A DNA stretch of 64,000 nt, taken from positions 434,001 to 498,000 of the forward strand of contig CBDATZ010000054.1 of the NCBI GenBank assembly GCA_965199845.1. Reading direction: 5' to 3'. The translations under genes and the position numbers were made by a program. The notes beneath the pieces are model-generated. The model saw only the letters and a program-made list of their open reading frames with translations, was not told the origin of the DNA and made no database searches. Every line of letters starts with the position of its first letter. Position 1 is the stretch's first letter. Shown here in pieces: positions 26,201 through 35,200 of this stretch. The DNA is from Ilyomonas sp965199845. GTDB lineage: Bacteria; Bacteroidota; Bacteroidia; Chitinophagales; Chitinophagaceae.

Positions 26201-26773
26201 AATGCCGCCGCGCAGTGCATACTGTCCCGGCTCGTACACAAAATCGCTCCGCTTAAAGCCGTACATACCAAACAATTCCAGCAAACTTTCTAAGTTAATG
26301 GTATCGTTTACTTTAATGCTGATGATGTTTCCGCTCAGTGTTTTTGGCAATACAACTTTTTCAAATAAGGCTTCGGGATAGGTAACAATAATCTTCTTAT
26401 TGCCACCGGCTGATAACTTGGTTAATGCTTCTGTTCGCAACATCACATGCGAACTATTAAGCAACCGAAAGTTCTTTCGGTTCTTAAACGAAGACGGAAA
26501 ATAAAACAAGTCTAATGCGCTGGTTAAATTCTCCAGCGTGTTCTGAAAATAAGCCGCTTCTTCTGCATCATTCAGCACCACCAAATGATTCAATCCCTGC
26601 GTATTCGGATGCGCAAACACAGAAGCTACCATAAATTCTGCGCTGCTGCCCTGCAGATTTTTCAGGAATATTTTTTCGGAAGAATGTTCGGTTGGGGCAA
26701 AAGAGAGCCTATGCGTTAACTGTAAAACGCGCTCGTTTTTCTGATACTGCTCAAGCAGTGTATGTAGATTCAT
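23258..26773 (-). CDS. mfd: Transcription-repair coupling factor
   Basis: Removes RNA polymerase stalled at DNA lesions and recruits UvrA. The 1171-residue protein has the UvrB-like N-terminal region, the RNA-polymerase interaction domain (LQPGDYVTHIDHGVGTYSGLQKI), the translocase with Walker A in VCGDVGFGKTEVAIRAAFKA, DEEQ Walker B in LMIIDEEQKFGV, TATPIPRTLHFSL, the QLRGRVGRS helicase motif, and the C-terminal TRCF domain. It has a -7 element with a short leader. It is convergent with the HEPN-like gene, 42 bp apart. Confidence 0.96.
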   Translation of the reverse strand: MNLHTLLEQYQKNERVLQLTHRLSFAPTEHSSEKIFLKNLQGSSAEFMVASVFAHPNTQGLNHLVVLNDAEEAAYFQNTLENLTSALDLFYFPSSFKNRKNFRLLNSSHVMLRTEALTKLSAGGNKKIIVTYPEALFEKVVLPKTLSGNIISIKVNDTINLESLLELFGMYGFKRSDFVYEPGQYALRGGILDIYSFGNEKPYRVELFGNEVDSIRIFDPESQLSERKLLQVSIIPNVETQFETGDKVSLLEFLPENTIVWLKDWDVIKEKMEVQEEDLGLFLERIKADAERLQAESDKLKAEGMTKKAAALLDNEQDDDDETQILKEVSLQDFSPAATIDRQIQQRHIVEFGYKPYFAVNDSSADGRPSTVNFNTRSQPSFNRQFDLLIKDLKAHEASKYSLYIFAEQAKQLERLNTIFTDLKTEIQFIPVATSIHEGFIDEDLKVVCYTDHQIFQRYHKYRVKQAYNKNKAITLKTLRDLQPGDYVTHIDHGVGTYSGLQKIDINGRVQEAVRIIYKDSDILYVNINSLHKISKYTGKEGTVPKVNKLGSDVWNRLKEKTKTKVKEIAFDLIKLYAQRKAQQGFAFAPDNYMQAELEASFIYEDTPDQATAVADVKKDMEQLAPMDRLVCGDVGFGKTEVAIRAAFKAVLDGKQAAILVPTTILAFQHYKTFSDRLKEFPVSVDYVNRFKSSKEKKETYQKVADGKIDIIVGTHALLGKDVKFKDLGLMIIDEEQKFGVAHKEKLKTLKTNVDCLTLTATPIPRTLHFSLMGARDLSIINTPPPNRQPIQTEVQVFNPDFIRDAIYYETERGGQVFFIYNRIQGLPEMTALIQGQCPDLSISYAHGQMEGDQLEEKILDFIDRKYDVLVCTNIVESGVDIPNVNTIIVNNAHHFGLSDLHQLRGRVGRSNKKAFCYLLAPPMSTLPTDSRKRLQTLEQFSELGSGFQIAMRDLDIRGAGNLLGGEQSGFMAEIGFEMYQKILEEAVRELKRTSFKDLFKEEISKQDDFVTDCTIDTDLEILIPDSYVESITERLSLYTRLDNCEDEKELQAFHTEMTDRFGPMPKPVDDLFTTVRCRRLAIDLGFEKMSLKDDTLRCYFINRPDSPYFESDLFKRVIDYLQTGTNKARLKQAGKNFLLISDDMKNMNELHTFLKRMHTAVVGLSVESVA

Positions 26774-26784
26774 AAATGCAACCG

Positions 26785-26792
26785 CAAAGATA
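26785..26792 (-). promoter_or_regulatory. -7 element for mfd
   Basis: Minus-strand TATCTTTG, an exact TAnnTTTG match, 11 bp before the mfd start codon. No clear TTG is found at -33. Confidence 0.5.
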
Positions 26793-26923
26793 CGACAGGC
26801 GCAGGTTTTATAACTGTTTTAGAACGCAAGAGAATGTTAGAAAATAATACATTTATATTATTTTTTCAAGACGATATTCCTGCACAAAAAATAGCTTTAT
26901 ACAAACTGATTAAATGATTTGCC

Positions 26924-27386
26924 ATGAAACTGAAACTATTACTTATTATCTTAATTGCATTTGCCTGCAATCATACAAAAGCGCAAACACTTAATAAAAA
27001 TTACGATTCGGTATTGGCTAAAAAGTTAGGCGTCAATGAGCGAGGCATGAAAATGTATGTATTAGCCATACTCAAAAGTGGTACAGCTACCAGCTTAACA
27101 AAAGAAGCAAAAGACAGTGTTTTTGCCGGTCACATGAAGAATATTAACCGTCTTGCCAGATGAAGGCAAATTAGTTAGCGCCGGACCTTTGGAAAAGAAC
27201 AACCTGAATTACAGAGGCATTTATATTTTTGATATACCGACTATTGAAGAAGGAAAACAATTGGTTGCAACTGACCCGGCTGTTATTGCAAAATTGCTCG
27301 ATTTTGATTTGTATTTGCTCTATGGTTCTGCTGCTTTTGTGCAGCTTCCTGCCATTCATAAAGCATTGGCAAAGTATAACTATTAA
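26924..27386 (+). pseudogene. YciI-like secreted protein, single-base frameshift
   Basis: Two overlapping reading frames together make one YCII-related domain protein. The first (26924-27163) gives a signal peptide (LLLIILIAFACNHTKA|Q) and residues up to AGHMKNINRLA; the second (from about 27153) continues DEGKLVSAGPLEKNNLNYRGIYIFDI to KALAKYNY. At the junction the DNA reads CTTGCCAGATGAAGG; removing one A restores LADEGKL, which is what the family has. So a single inserted base breaks the gene. It could be a real mutation or a sequencing error. YCII proteins are ferredoxin-fold enzymes of mostly unknown reaction. Confidence 0.8.
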
Positions 27387-27479
27387 ACATGGCACATTAC
27401 GTCTGAAAAACGAATAAAATGTTTTGGTTAATACGCATCAATCCTTAAAAAGTTCTAATCTCATTTTATCGCTATTTAA

Positions 27480-27510
27480 TTGCGCAGAGAAATATCAGCC
27501 GATACTTTTG
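27480..27510 (+). promoter_or_regulatory. Bacteroidota-type promoter for the lipoprotein gene
   Basis: TTG at 27480-27482, a 20-bp spacer and TACTTTTG at 27503-27510 (TAnnTTTG), 22 bp before the ATG at 27533. Confidence 0.6.
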
Positions 27511-27532
27511 TGTCAAATTCAATATCAAAAAA

Positions 27533-28168
27533 ATGAGATTCACTATCCCGAAAGTGTGCGCAGGCATTTTATTATTCAGTATCATCAGTTGTCAGAAAGA
27601 GTTATCGGTTAAAGATAACGTGTTACCATCGGCTTCATTTTTACAATTGGGAGGCAAAAAGAACAACAAAGATTCATCCTTTACCATGTACACCATTTTA
27701 CAAGGTCACCAGTATTGTGTGGGCAATATGTATCCGCCGTATGCAACATCTGCTATGTACTTTACAGTTAAGTTTGACAGCTCGGATGTTTACACAAACC
27801 AGCTTGCATCCAATCAATACGATTACAACAAACTGTATGGTTTTTCAGATAACAACAGCGATCATCATAGTTTTAGCGCTCGTTTTGGCTGGCGCTGGTG
27901 CCATAACCAGGTTGAATTATCGGCCTACACATACAACGACGGCATCAGAACCATTAAAGATTTAGGCGGAGTTGATATGAGCCGGGAACATAATTGCGCC
28001 ATCTTAGTGAACGGAAGTCAATATAATTTCGTACTTGATGGTGATACTACGGTTATGGCACGTACCAGTAAAACAAAAAAGGCGAGCGGCTATAAACTTT
28101 TGCCTTATTTTGGTGGCGACGAAGTAGCGCCGCACAACATTACCATCAACATCAGAGAAACCAAATAG
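27533..28168 (+). CDS. Lipoprotein of unknown function
   Basis: A 211-residue probable lipoprotein. The signal ends in LLFSIISC with C20 as the lipidation site. The mature part begins QKELSVKDN and is rich in aromatic and beta-type sequence (HQYCVGNMYPPYATSAMYF, HSFSARFGWRWCHNQVELSAY), ending GGDEVAPHNITINIRE. The sequence suggests a single beta-sandwich. I recognise no family. It is monocistronic, with its own promoter and terminator. Confidence 0.75.
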   Translation: MRFTIPKVCAGILLFSIISCQKELSVKDNVLPSASFLQLGGKKNNKDSSFTMYTILQGHQYCVGNMYPPYATSAMYFTVKFDSSDVYTNQLASNQYDYNKLYGFSDNNSDHHSFSARFGWRWCHNQVELSAYTYNDGIRTIKDLGGVDMSREHNCAILVNGSQYNFVLDGDTTVMARTSKTKKASGYKLLPYFGGDEVAPHNITINIRETK

Positions 28169-28182
28169 TCCTATATACAAAC

Positions 28183-28212
28183 AGAAACGCCTTCGTAAAT
28201 GAAGGCGTTTCT
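28183..28212 (+). terminator. Terminator between the lipoprotein gene and the purF-like gene
   Basis: A 12-bp stem AGAAACGCCTTC / GAAGGCGTTTCT (28183-28194, 28201-28212) with a 6-nt loop and a T-rich tail, 15 bp past the stop codon. The genes converge, so it may work in both directions. Confidence 0.85.
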
Positions 28213-28274
28213 TATTTTAACTAATATCCTTTGTGTAACTTTTTTCTCTGTGCTTTATACTTCACAGAAAACAA

Positions 28275-30122
28275 TTAATAACCGCGTTTATTTACACCTT
28301 CCATAAAATGGATAAAGGCTTTATTTACCACGCGGTTTCCGCCTGGTGTGGGATAATTTCCGGTAAAATACCAGTCGCCTGTATTTGTGGGACAGCTATC
28401 GTGTAAATCTTCGATGGTTTGATAAATAACCTGAACCGGAATTTGCAAATCCGGAGGCGTTATCAATTCCGCAATTTTATTTGAAATTTCTTCTGTTGTA
28501 AACGGCTTATAAACATTGCGGACAAGGTTTTCTGTATGTAGCTGATTATTGCGTTGCGCCTCTTTACATTGATCGTACACACATTTTAATTTATCTTCCA
28601 TACCGCGCTCTTTTAATAAAGTGATGGCTGCGCGAAATGCAATAAAATCGCCCAGTTTGCTCATATCAATACCATAACAATCGGGATAGCGAATTTGCGG
28701 CGCAGAAGAAACAACAATAATTTCTTTCGGATGCAATCTCGCCAGCATTCTTACGATACTTTCTTTTAATGTTGTACCGCGCACAATGGAATCATCAATC
28801 ACAACCAGCGTATCTGTATCTTTCTTAACCGTTCCGTACGTAATGTCATATACGTGCTGCACCATTTCGTTGCGACTTACATCTTCCGTAATAAACGTAC
28901 GCAGCTTCACGTCTTTAATGGCAATTTTTTCCTGGCGGATTTTGCGGTTTATTAATTCGCGCAGCGCTTCTTCATTTATATTATCGCCCCAGCTCATAAT
29001 CTTCTGAATCTTACGCAGGTTCAGGTAATCTTCCATCCCTTTTACCAGGCCATAAAAAGCAACTTCCGCCGTATTGGGTATGTAAGAAAAAATGGTATTC
29101 TTCAAATCATAACTGATGTTCTCCAGCACGCGGTTGCTGAGATGATAACCTAAAGCAATACGTTCGCGATAAATTTTTTCATCGCTGCCACGACTGAAAT
29201 AAATACGTTCGAACGAGCAGGCTCGGCGCTCTTTTCGTTCCTGTACTTGTTCTAATATATAATTTCCTTTATCATCTACAATCAGGGCGCAGGCAGGCAT
29301 CAGTTCATGCACTTCATTTTCGCCAACATTAAAAGTCGTCCGGATAGAAGCGCGCTCGCTGGCTGCCACAATCACTTCATCATCTATATAATAATATGCC
29401 GGGCGAATGCCATGCGCATCGCGCGTTACAAACGAATAACCATTACCTAACAATCCGCCAAACGTATAACCGCCATCAAACAGCGGCGTTGCTTTTTTTA
29501 GCACATTTAATATATCCGGCGCGTTCGGGTTTAGTTCATCTTCTTTTGATAAGAAATGATGAATCACTTCCAGCATAGCTGCTAAATCGCTTTGCTTTTG
29601 AAAATCGCCGGGCGCCATATTTATCAAATCAAACAACTCGTCTGTATTTACCAGGTTAAAGTTGCCTGCCAGCGCAATATTTTTACTTGGCATCAGGTCG
29701 CGTTTGATAAACGGATGGCAAAACTCAACCATATTTTTTCCCTGCGTTCCATAACGAAGATGGCCTAATAACAACTCGCCCAGGAACGGCAGATTTCCTT
29801 TCATCAGTCCCGGATGTTGCTTCAGTTCGGGCAAATACTTTTCTATCTCGTGAACTTCCTGTCCCACTTTATGAAAAATATCTGCAATCGGTTGCTGTGC
29901 GGTACTCCGTATCCGGTGCAAAAACGGATAACCCGGCTCTACATTTAGCTTTACAGCAGCAATGCCCGCACCATCCTGGCCGCGGTTGTGTTGCTTTTCC
30001 ATCAGCAGGTACAGCTTGTTTAAGCCGTACATAGCAGTGCCATACTTTTGAAGATAATACGAGAACGGTTTGCGAAGGCGAATGAAGGCTAAGCCACATT
30101 CATGTTTTATTTCGTCGCTCAT
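28275..30122 (-). CDS. purF: Amidophosphoribosyltransferase-type class II amidotransferase (PurF-like)
   Basis: Couples a class II glutamine amidotransferase to a phosphoribosyltransferase domain. I choose ATG at 30120-30122 (MSDEIKHECGLAF), giving 615 residues; a longer frame to 30212 adds 30 unlikely residues and passes the -7 element. Cys9 in KHECGLAF would be the N-terminal nucleophile after propeptide removal. RHNRGQDGAG-like EKQHNRGQDGAGIAAV and LGHLRYGTQG are glutaminase motifs, and DTLVVIDDSIVRGTTLKES is the PRPP loop. The protein is about 100 residues longer than E. coli PurF, which is the common long Bacteroidota type. Whether it is the sole purine PurF cannot be told here. Confidence 0.85.
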   Translation of the reverse strand: MSDEIKHECGLAFIRLRKPFSYYLQKYGTAMYGLNKLYLLMEKQHNRGQDGAGIAAVKLNVEPGYPFLHRIRSTAQQPIADIFHKVGQEVHEIEKYLPELKQHPGLMKGNLPFLGELLLGHLRYGTQGKNMVEFCHPFIKRDLMPSKNIALAGNFNLVNTDELFDLINMAPGDFQKQSDLAAMLEVIHHFLSKEDELNPNAPDILNVLKKATPLFDGGYTFGGLLGNGYSFVTRDAHGIRPAYYYIDDEVIVAASERASIRTTFNVGENEVHELMPACALIVDDKGNYILEQVQERKERRACSFERIYFSRGSDEKIYRERIALGYHLSNRVLENISYDLKNTIFSYIPNTAEVAFYGLVKGMEDYLNLRKIQKIMSWGDNINEEALRELINRKIRQEKIAIKDVKLRTFITEDVSRNEMVQHVYDITYGTVKKDTDTLVVIDDSIVRGTTLKESIVRMLARLHPKEIIVVSSAPQIRYPDCYGIDMSKLGDFIAFRAAITLLKERGMEDKLKCVYDQCKEAQRNNQLHTENLVRNVYKPFTTEEISNKIAELITPPDLQIPVQVIYQTIEDLHDSCPTNTGDWYFTGNYPTPGGNRVVNKAFIHFMEGVNKRGY

Positions 30123-30139
30123 TTTGTTGTAAGAAGCCG

Positions 30140-30147
30140 CAAAGGTA
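30140..30147 (-). promoter_or_regulatory. -7 element for the purF-like gene
   Basis: Minus-strand TACCTTTG, an exact TAnnTTTG match 17 bp before the chosen ATG. No convincing TTG at -33. Confidence 0.5.
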
Positions 30148-30303
30148 ATATTCCTTTTTGAGGCGGGAAAGTATAACCGGAAAGCTTGTCTTTTTTTACA
30201 TTGTGTAAACAAGTTCTGTTAGTCTTATTTATGAAAGTGCGGAACTATAAAACAATGTGAAACAGAAGGTTATAGCTGATAAAACAATTTCAATTTGAAA
30301 ATT

Positions 30304-30912
30304 TTAAGAATCATTATTTTGCTCGCCGGCAGCCGGATTTTCTTTACCCTGCTTTTTTATTTCTTTCTCTTTATTGTTTAATTCTGTCATCAGCTTTTGC
30401 AGCGATGCGCCGGACACTTTGGCTGCGTATTCTAAAATAAATGCCTGTAACGCAAGCAGTTTGTTGGCAAAATCCTCAAAAGCCGGGGCAGACTTATGGA
30501 TATTGGAATTTTCAAGCAGTTTTTTTTCTAATAAAGAAATGTATTTATCGCGCCAGATAATTTCTGAATCGGAAGCTGTTTTATAAATTTCTTTTTCATC
30601 TTCTGCTACCGATTCTTTTGATGCTTTTTTTTGATAGGAAGAAGCATTCTCAACATCCTTGTTTTTAGATTTGAGATGACTATTTTTTAGATTTTCATGT
30701 AACAAGCTACCTTCACTAAGACCAAAATATTCGGCTATCCTGATTAAATCTTCGACTTTAGGAAAACTTTTTTTGTTTTCATACCCACTCCATGTTGTTC
30801 GCTTAACATTCAGACTATCATAGAATTGCGTTGAATCTAAACCACTTTTTTCTCTCAGATATTTTAAATTATCACCGAAATACAATTTCTCCATATCCGA
30901 ATATTTTGACAT
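30304..30912 (-). CDS. XRE-family transcriptional regulator with coiled-coil tail
   Basis: A 202-residue DNA-binding protein. The helix-turn-helix occupies residues 10-70 (NLKYLREKSGLDSTQFYDSLNVKRTTWSGYENKKSFPKVEDLIRIAEYFG, given here only as a region with its recognition helix around VKRTTWSGYE). A charged linker (70-110) and a helical region (YISLLEKKLLENS, LQAFILEYAAKVSGASLQKLMTELNNKEKEIKKQGKE) follow, likely for oligomerisation. It is divergent from the histidine kinase gene. A perfect palindrome touches its start codon. Confidence 0.82.
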   Translation of the reverse strand: MSKYSDMEKLYFGDNLKYLREKSGLDSTQFYDSLNVKRTTWSGYENKKSFPKVEDLIRIAEYFGLSEGSLLHENLKNSHLKSKNKDVENASSYQKKASKESVAEDEKEIYKTASDSEIIWRDKYISLLEKKLLENSNIHKSAPAFEDFANKLLALQAFILEYAAKVSGASLQKLMTELNNKEKEIKKQGKENPAAGEQNNDS

Positions 30913-30937
30913 TGACGAAATATTCGTCTTATATTTG
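30906..30937 (+). promoter_or_regulatory. Candidate promoter with embedded palindrome, XRE/kinase region
   Basis: A plus-strand TTG (30906-30908) and TATATTTG (30930-30937) are separated by 21 bp. Between them sits a perfect palindrome GACGAA-ATA-TTCGTC (30914-30928), which also begins 2 bp from the XRE start codon on the other strand. This layout suits a site where the XRE protein controls itself and the kinase. The assignment is inference. Confidence 0.5.
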
Positions 30938-30958
30938 ATTATTGGTAAGAAATAAAAC

Positions 30959-31009
30959 CATAGTAAAAATAGCAGACAATATAAAAAAAATAGTAAAAAA
31001 CTTACTATG
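30959..31009. promoter_or_regulatory. TAGTAA repeat cluster upstream of the kinase
   Basis: Three copies of TAGTAA lie within 50 bp: direct at 30961 and 30991, inverted at 31002-31007. The last two form TAGTAA-N5-TTACTA, and the outermost pair extends to CATAGTAA...TTACTATG. A possible regulator-binding site; no direct evidence. Confidence 0.35.
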
Positions 31010-31105
31010 TATGAAAAGGTGGCTCTTTTTATATCTTAAATTATATTGAAATTACTTTCCTATTCATCCTTATAAATTCGGTAAATTAACAGTAAACCTT
31101 TCCTT

Positions 31106-32158
31106 ATGACTCGGATTGTAATTAGTCATAACTTAAAAACAAAATATCAATTTATATTCTTGTTATTCCTTATTGTTTGCTTTTTATATAGCTGCCATTC
31201 TTCTTCTAACGACACAAGTAATAATAAAAAGGTTTCACATTATACCGACTCTGTTATTGGTTTTGCGGATACTTTGGAAAAAGTTACAGAAACCAACAAA
31301 CAAAAAAATGGGATAACAGCATTTAACAAAGAGGATAAGCTATCTGTTATATGTCTTGCAGCAGCCTTGCTATTGTTCGTATTGCTTTTAATTATGCAGA
31401 GTTATAAGTTCAGGAAAAGCAAGGAAGTTAACCGGCAGATTCTGCATCAAAACAACCTGTTGCAAAGTAAGACGCTCCTGCTTGAAAACAGCCGGGAAGA
31501 AAACATGCGGATGATAAAGATTGTGGCTCACGATCTGCGCAATCCTGTCAGTGCTATTTTATCCATCGTTTCTTTTATGTCCACGGATGATTATCATAAT
31601 GAAGAAGATAAGATGATGTTTCAAATTATGAAAACAGCAGGCGAAAATTCTCTTTTGCTTATCGGCGACTTGCTTGATGTGAATACAAACAAGGAAAATC
31701 TTAAAAAAGAAGTGCTTGATTTATCCGTTATTATTCATCATTGTATTGAACTTCTGATGTTTAAAGCCGTTGCCAAAGAACAGCATATTGAAGAAAAAAC
31801 AACACCTGTTACTATACATGGCAATCATCAAAAATTATGGCGCGTTATCATTAATCTGTTAAGCAATGCTATAAAATTCAGCTCGAATGGAACGCGTATT
31901 TTGGTAAAGCTCGAAGCAAAATCTCAACATGCACTTATTACAATCAAAGATTCCGGCATCGGCATTCCGTTAGCTATACAGGATAAGATATTTGATATTT
32001 TTACCGATGCCAAACGATCTGGAACTGCCGGCGAAGTCTCTTACGGACTTGGCTTAGCGGTTTCAAAACAAATTGTTGAAGCGCACGGCGGCAGAATTTG
32101 GTTTGAAAGTGAAGCCGGCGAAGGCGCTACTTTTTTCGTAGAACTTCCCTATAAATAA
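31106..32158 (+). CDS. Membrane sensor histidine kinase
   Basis: A 350-residue kinase. The first hydrophobic segment (FIFLLFLIVCFLYSC, about 15-30) ends in a lipobox-like LYSC, a periplasmic stretch of only about 50 residues follows, then a transmembrane helix (LSVICLAAALLLFVLLLIM). Cytoplasmic part: coiled-coil linker, HisKA with H in MIKIVAHDLRNPVSAIL, then the ATPase N-box NLLSNAIKFSSNG, G1 KDSGIGIP and G2 GLGLAVSKQIVEAHGG. The short periplasmic region has no known sensor domain. No response regulator is adjacent, making this an orphan. It is divergent from the XRE gene. Confidence 0.87.
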   Translation: MTRIVISHNLKTKYQFIFLLFLIVCFLYSCHSSSNDTSNNKKVSHYTDSVIGFADTLEKVTETNKQKNGITAFNKEDKLSVICLAAALLLFVLLLIMQSYKFRKSKEVNRQILHQNNLLQSKTLLLENSREENMRMIKIVAHDLRNPVSAILSIVSFMSTDDYHNEEDKMMFQIMKTAGENSLLLIGDLLDVNTNKENLKKEVLDLSVIIHHCIELLMFKAVAKEQHIEEKTTPVTIHGNHQKLWRVIINLLSNAIKFSSNGTRILVKLEAKSQHALITIKDSGIGIPLAIQDKIFDIFTDAKRSGTAGEVSYGLGLAVSKQIVEAHGGRIWFESEAGEGATFFVELPYK

Positions 32159-32278
32159 AATGAATTTTACGTGAAAAAGAGGAAGAAGTATAAAGCATGA
32201 TTTGATTCATTTTATAAAATCAATCACAGCTTAGCCAGCGTTCGCCTTTAAAGATCTTTGAAAGCTGCACTTCATACG

Positions 32279-35200
32279 TTATTCCACTTTCACCCATTTC
32301 CCTTCAACGCCACCACTTACGGTATGATCGTACATTTCTTCCGCATACACACCTGGCCAATAATACGAACCTGTGTACGCCGCATTTAACTGCACATAAT
32401 ATGTAAGCGTTTCCGTTGGCCGCATATCAAAATAATGATACACGCGGTCATCACGGATATCCATATAATCTGCCGGCGATGATTGAAACGCACCTTCACT
32501 GTTATACAACCTCGTGTTCAATATTTCCCAGCCCGAAGGAAAGATTTGCGTCAGCGCCATATTCTGGTAAATGCCTCGCAAGCCCGGGTTTGTAATCGTT
32601 ATTTTTGCCACGAAATCAGTTCCCTGCTTCAGGTTTGTAATATCAACCGGCTTTCCATTGGCAGTCATATAAGCAGCACTCACTTTCAACACCGAAGGAT
32701 TGTTATTGACCGGCACAATCTGGTTACTCAATGGTTGTCCCTGGTTGATAACCCGAACATACAATACGCTGTTTCCGGTATTGGTAACCGCCACATTACT
32801 CTTACCGCTTTGCCAGTTCAAATCGGTTTGCGATATAGTGCTTTCTGTCGTGATCTGATTACTCTTACCATTATTATTTACACTCACATTTATCTTTTGC
32901 GCACTGTTAATGGCACCGGTATATTTTGCAATTGCAATCAACGCATAAGCGGTTGTTTGCGTGCTGTACCAGCTTTCCTGCGATAGTTGTGCAGCAATAC
33001 TTTTTACCAATACAGCACCTTCTGCACGGCGGTTCATGATGGTTAATGTTTCCAATACCATTGCTTCATCGCGCAGGCTGCTGCCAAACGTAAAGCCAGG
33101 ATTTTTACGCGCCGCGAAATTTGTAGGCAAGCCACTGATTAATTGCAAAGCTGTATTTGATTGACCGATCAATTGATAGGCTGCCGCTAATCTCCATTTG
33201 CCTTCCGGCGTTAAGAACTTCCACTCTTTTAAACGGTTCATCGCACCAACTTCAGGAGTTTTTGCAAGAGCTAATAAATACAAGCGATATGCTTGTGATA
33301 AATCGGTTCCGTACCAGGGCGCTGTGGTTACATTCCATGTCAATGCCTTATTGCGTTCAAAACTCTTCCATTGGTTTAACAGAGACGATGAAATGTTATA
33401 ACCATTGGCAGATGCTTCCAGTAAAAAATGACCTGCATAATTGCTTCCCCATTCATCTGCATTCGCCTCAGAAGGCCAATAACTAAAGCCGCCATCATTT
33501 GTCTGGAAGTTTTGTATTTTTTGTATCGCTGCGCGAATATTCCTGTCAATATCCGCCTTTTGTTTATCCGATAAATCAAGCAGTTTATTCAATACCAGTT
33601 GCGGAAAAACAGAAGACGTTGTTTGCTCAATACAACCATGCGGATAGGTAATTAAATAAGTCAATCGTTCCTGTAAATCCATTGATGGAATCGAACTGAT
33701 TTCAAGCACCGCTTTGCTGCTGCCGGCATCACCAATCATAGCTACATTGCTCTTCCATGATTGTCCGGCTTGCAGAACAGATTCTGTTGTTTGTGTTTGA
33801 TATGGATTCGGGTTTCGAATGTCTATTTCCACTTCATACTTCGCTTTCTGATTACCCGAAGTTGCATTGATTGTTAGCTTACCAATACCTGTATTGGGCT
33901 TCACTTTGGCTGTAAAATAAACTATCTGCTCGCCCGGTTTAGAGAACGAAACTGTTTGCGTTCCTGCAGCATCTAAATACGGATTGCTTTGCAGTGAAAG
34001 GGATACATTTTTTATATTGTTTTCCGTAACAAATACAGTAACCGGAATCTTACATTCTTCTAGCGGAGCCAGCACTCTTGGCAATGTCGCCAGCATCATC
34101 AGCGGCTTTTTTACAGTAACTGTTTTTTCTGCCATACCAAATGCCTTATCGTTGGCTGCAATCACCATCGCACGAACGCTTCCCATATAAGGAGGCAGCG
34201 TAAAGTTGTGCGTGGTTTTGCCGCCGTTTGTTGTAAAAGGTCCTAAGAATTTTACTACCGGCTGAAACCGGTTGGCACGGCGTGTTTTAGACGACAATTC
34301 AGCTTCGGCATCACCGCCAATCGTAAGGATTCTTTCCAGTTCGCCGCCCCACGCACCAATCACATAATCATATACATCCCAACTCTTCACGCTCAAGGCT
34401 TCTTTTGCATAAAAAGCTGTATGTGGATCAGGCGTTTTAAAGCGGGTTAAATCCAGCAAGCCATCATCAACAATCGCAATTAAATACGTCATTTTTTTGC
34501 CATTGGCTTCCGATACTGTAATGGCTGAATTTTCTTCCGGTTGTATATTGTCCTCCATCGAAATAACCGGCTTTACAATCGTATTTTTATCATCTACCAA
34601 AACAGGTAATACACCATACATACGTATCGGCAAATCATTCACAGTTTGCGCATGAGGCTGCACCAGCGTTACATTCACATAAATATTCGGCGACATTTCT
34701 TTGTCTGCCGTAAACGAAAAATGCGTTTGTCCTTTTGTGGTTTCTACCCAATACGTTTTTAATACTTTGCTGCCCGCTTCAATGCTGATTAAAGCCCGCC
34801 CGCCTTCACTGCTCGGGATAGTAAGATTGATTTTATCATCCACATTATACTTGTCTTTATCAGCCGTAAAAGAAAGCATAGCAGCGGCAGTTGCATCATT
34901 ATTATCGCTGCGCGATTGCCAGCCATAATCATCTACATAAAAGGTAGAGCCGGTAGTATGCCCGCTCTTTTTATCATGCACTAAAACAAGATAACGTCCC
35001 CAATTATCATCGGTTGTTTTAAAGCTGTAAATACCTTTTCCGTTTTGTAATGCCAGGGTTTGTTTTTGAATGAGTTTGTTATAATTGTCCTGCGTAAAAT
35101 TGCTCAGGTTATCACCTGTATTATCCCACCACCAGCGCCATTGAATTTTATAAAGCTCTACATCAACTTCGTTGTTTCCAGGAAGCAACTCTCCTTTTGT

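Noticed and set aside
30123..30212. 30-residue N-terminal extension of the PurF-like ORF
   Set aside because: It passes the TACCTTTG element and would bury the catalytic cysteine far from the N-terminus.
32175..32230. AT-rich near-palindrome between the kinase and A2M genes as terminator
   Set aside because: The stem is nearly all A/T with a central mismatch, too weak to support a call.
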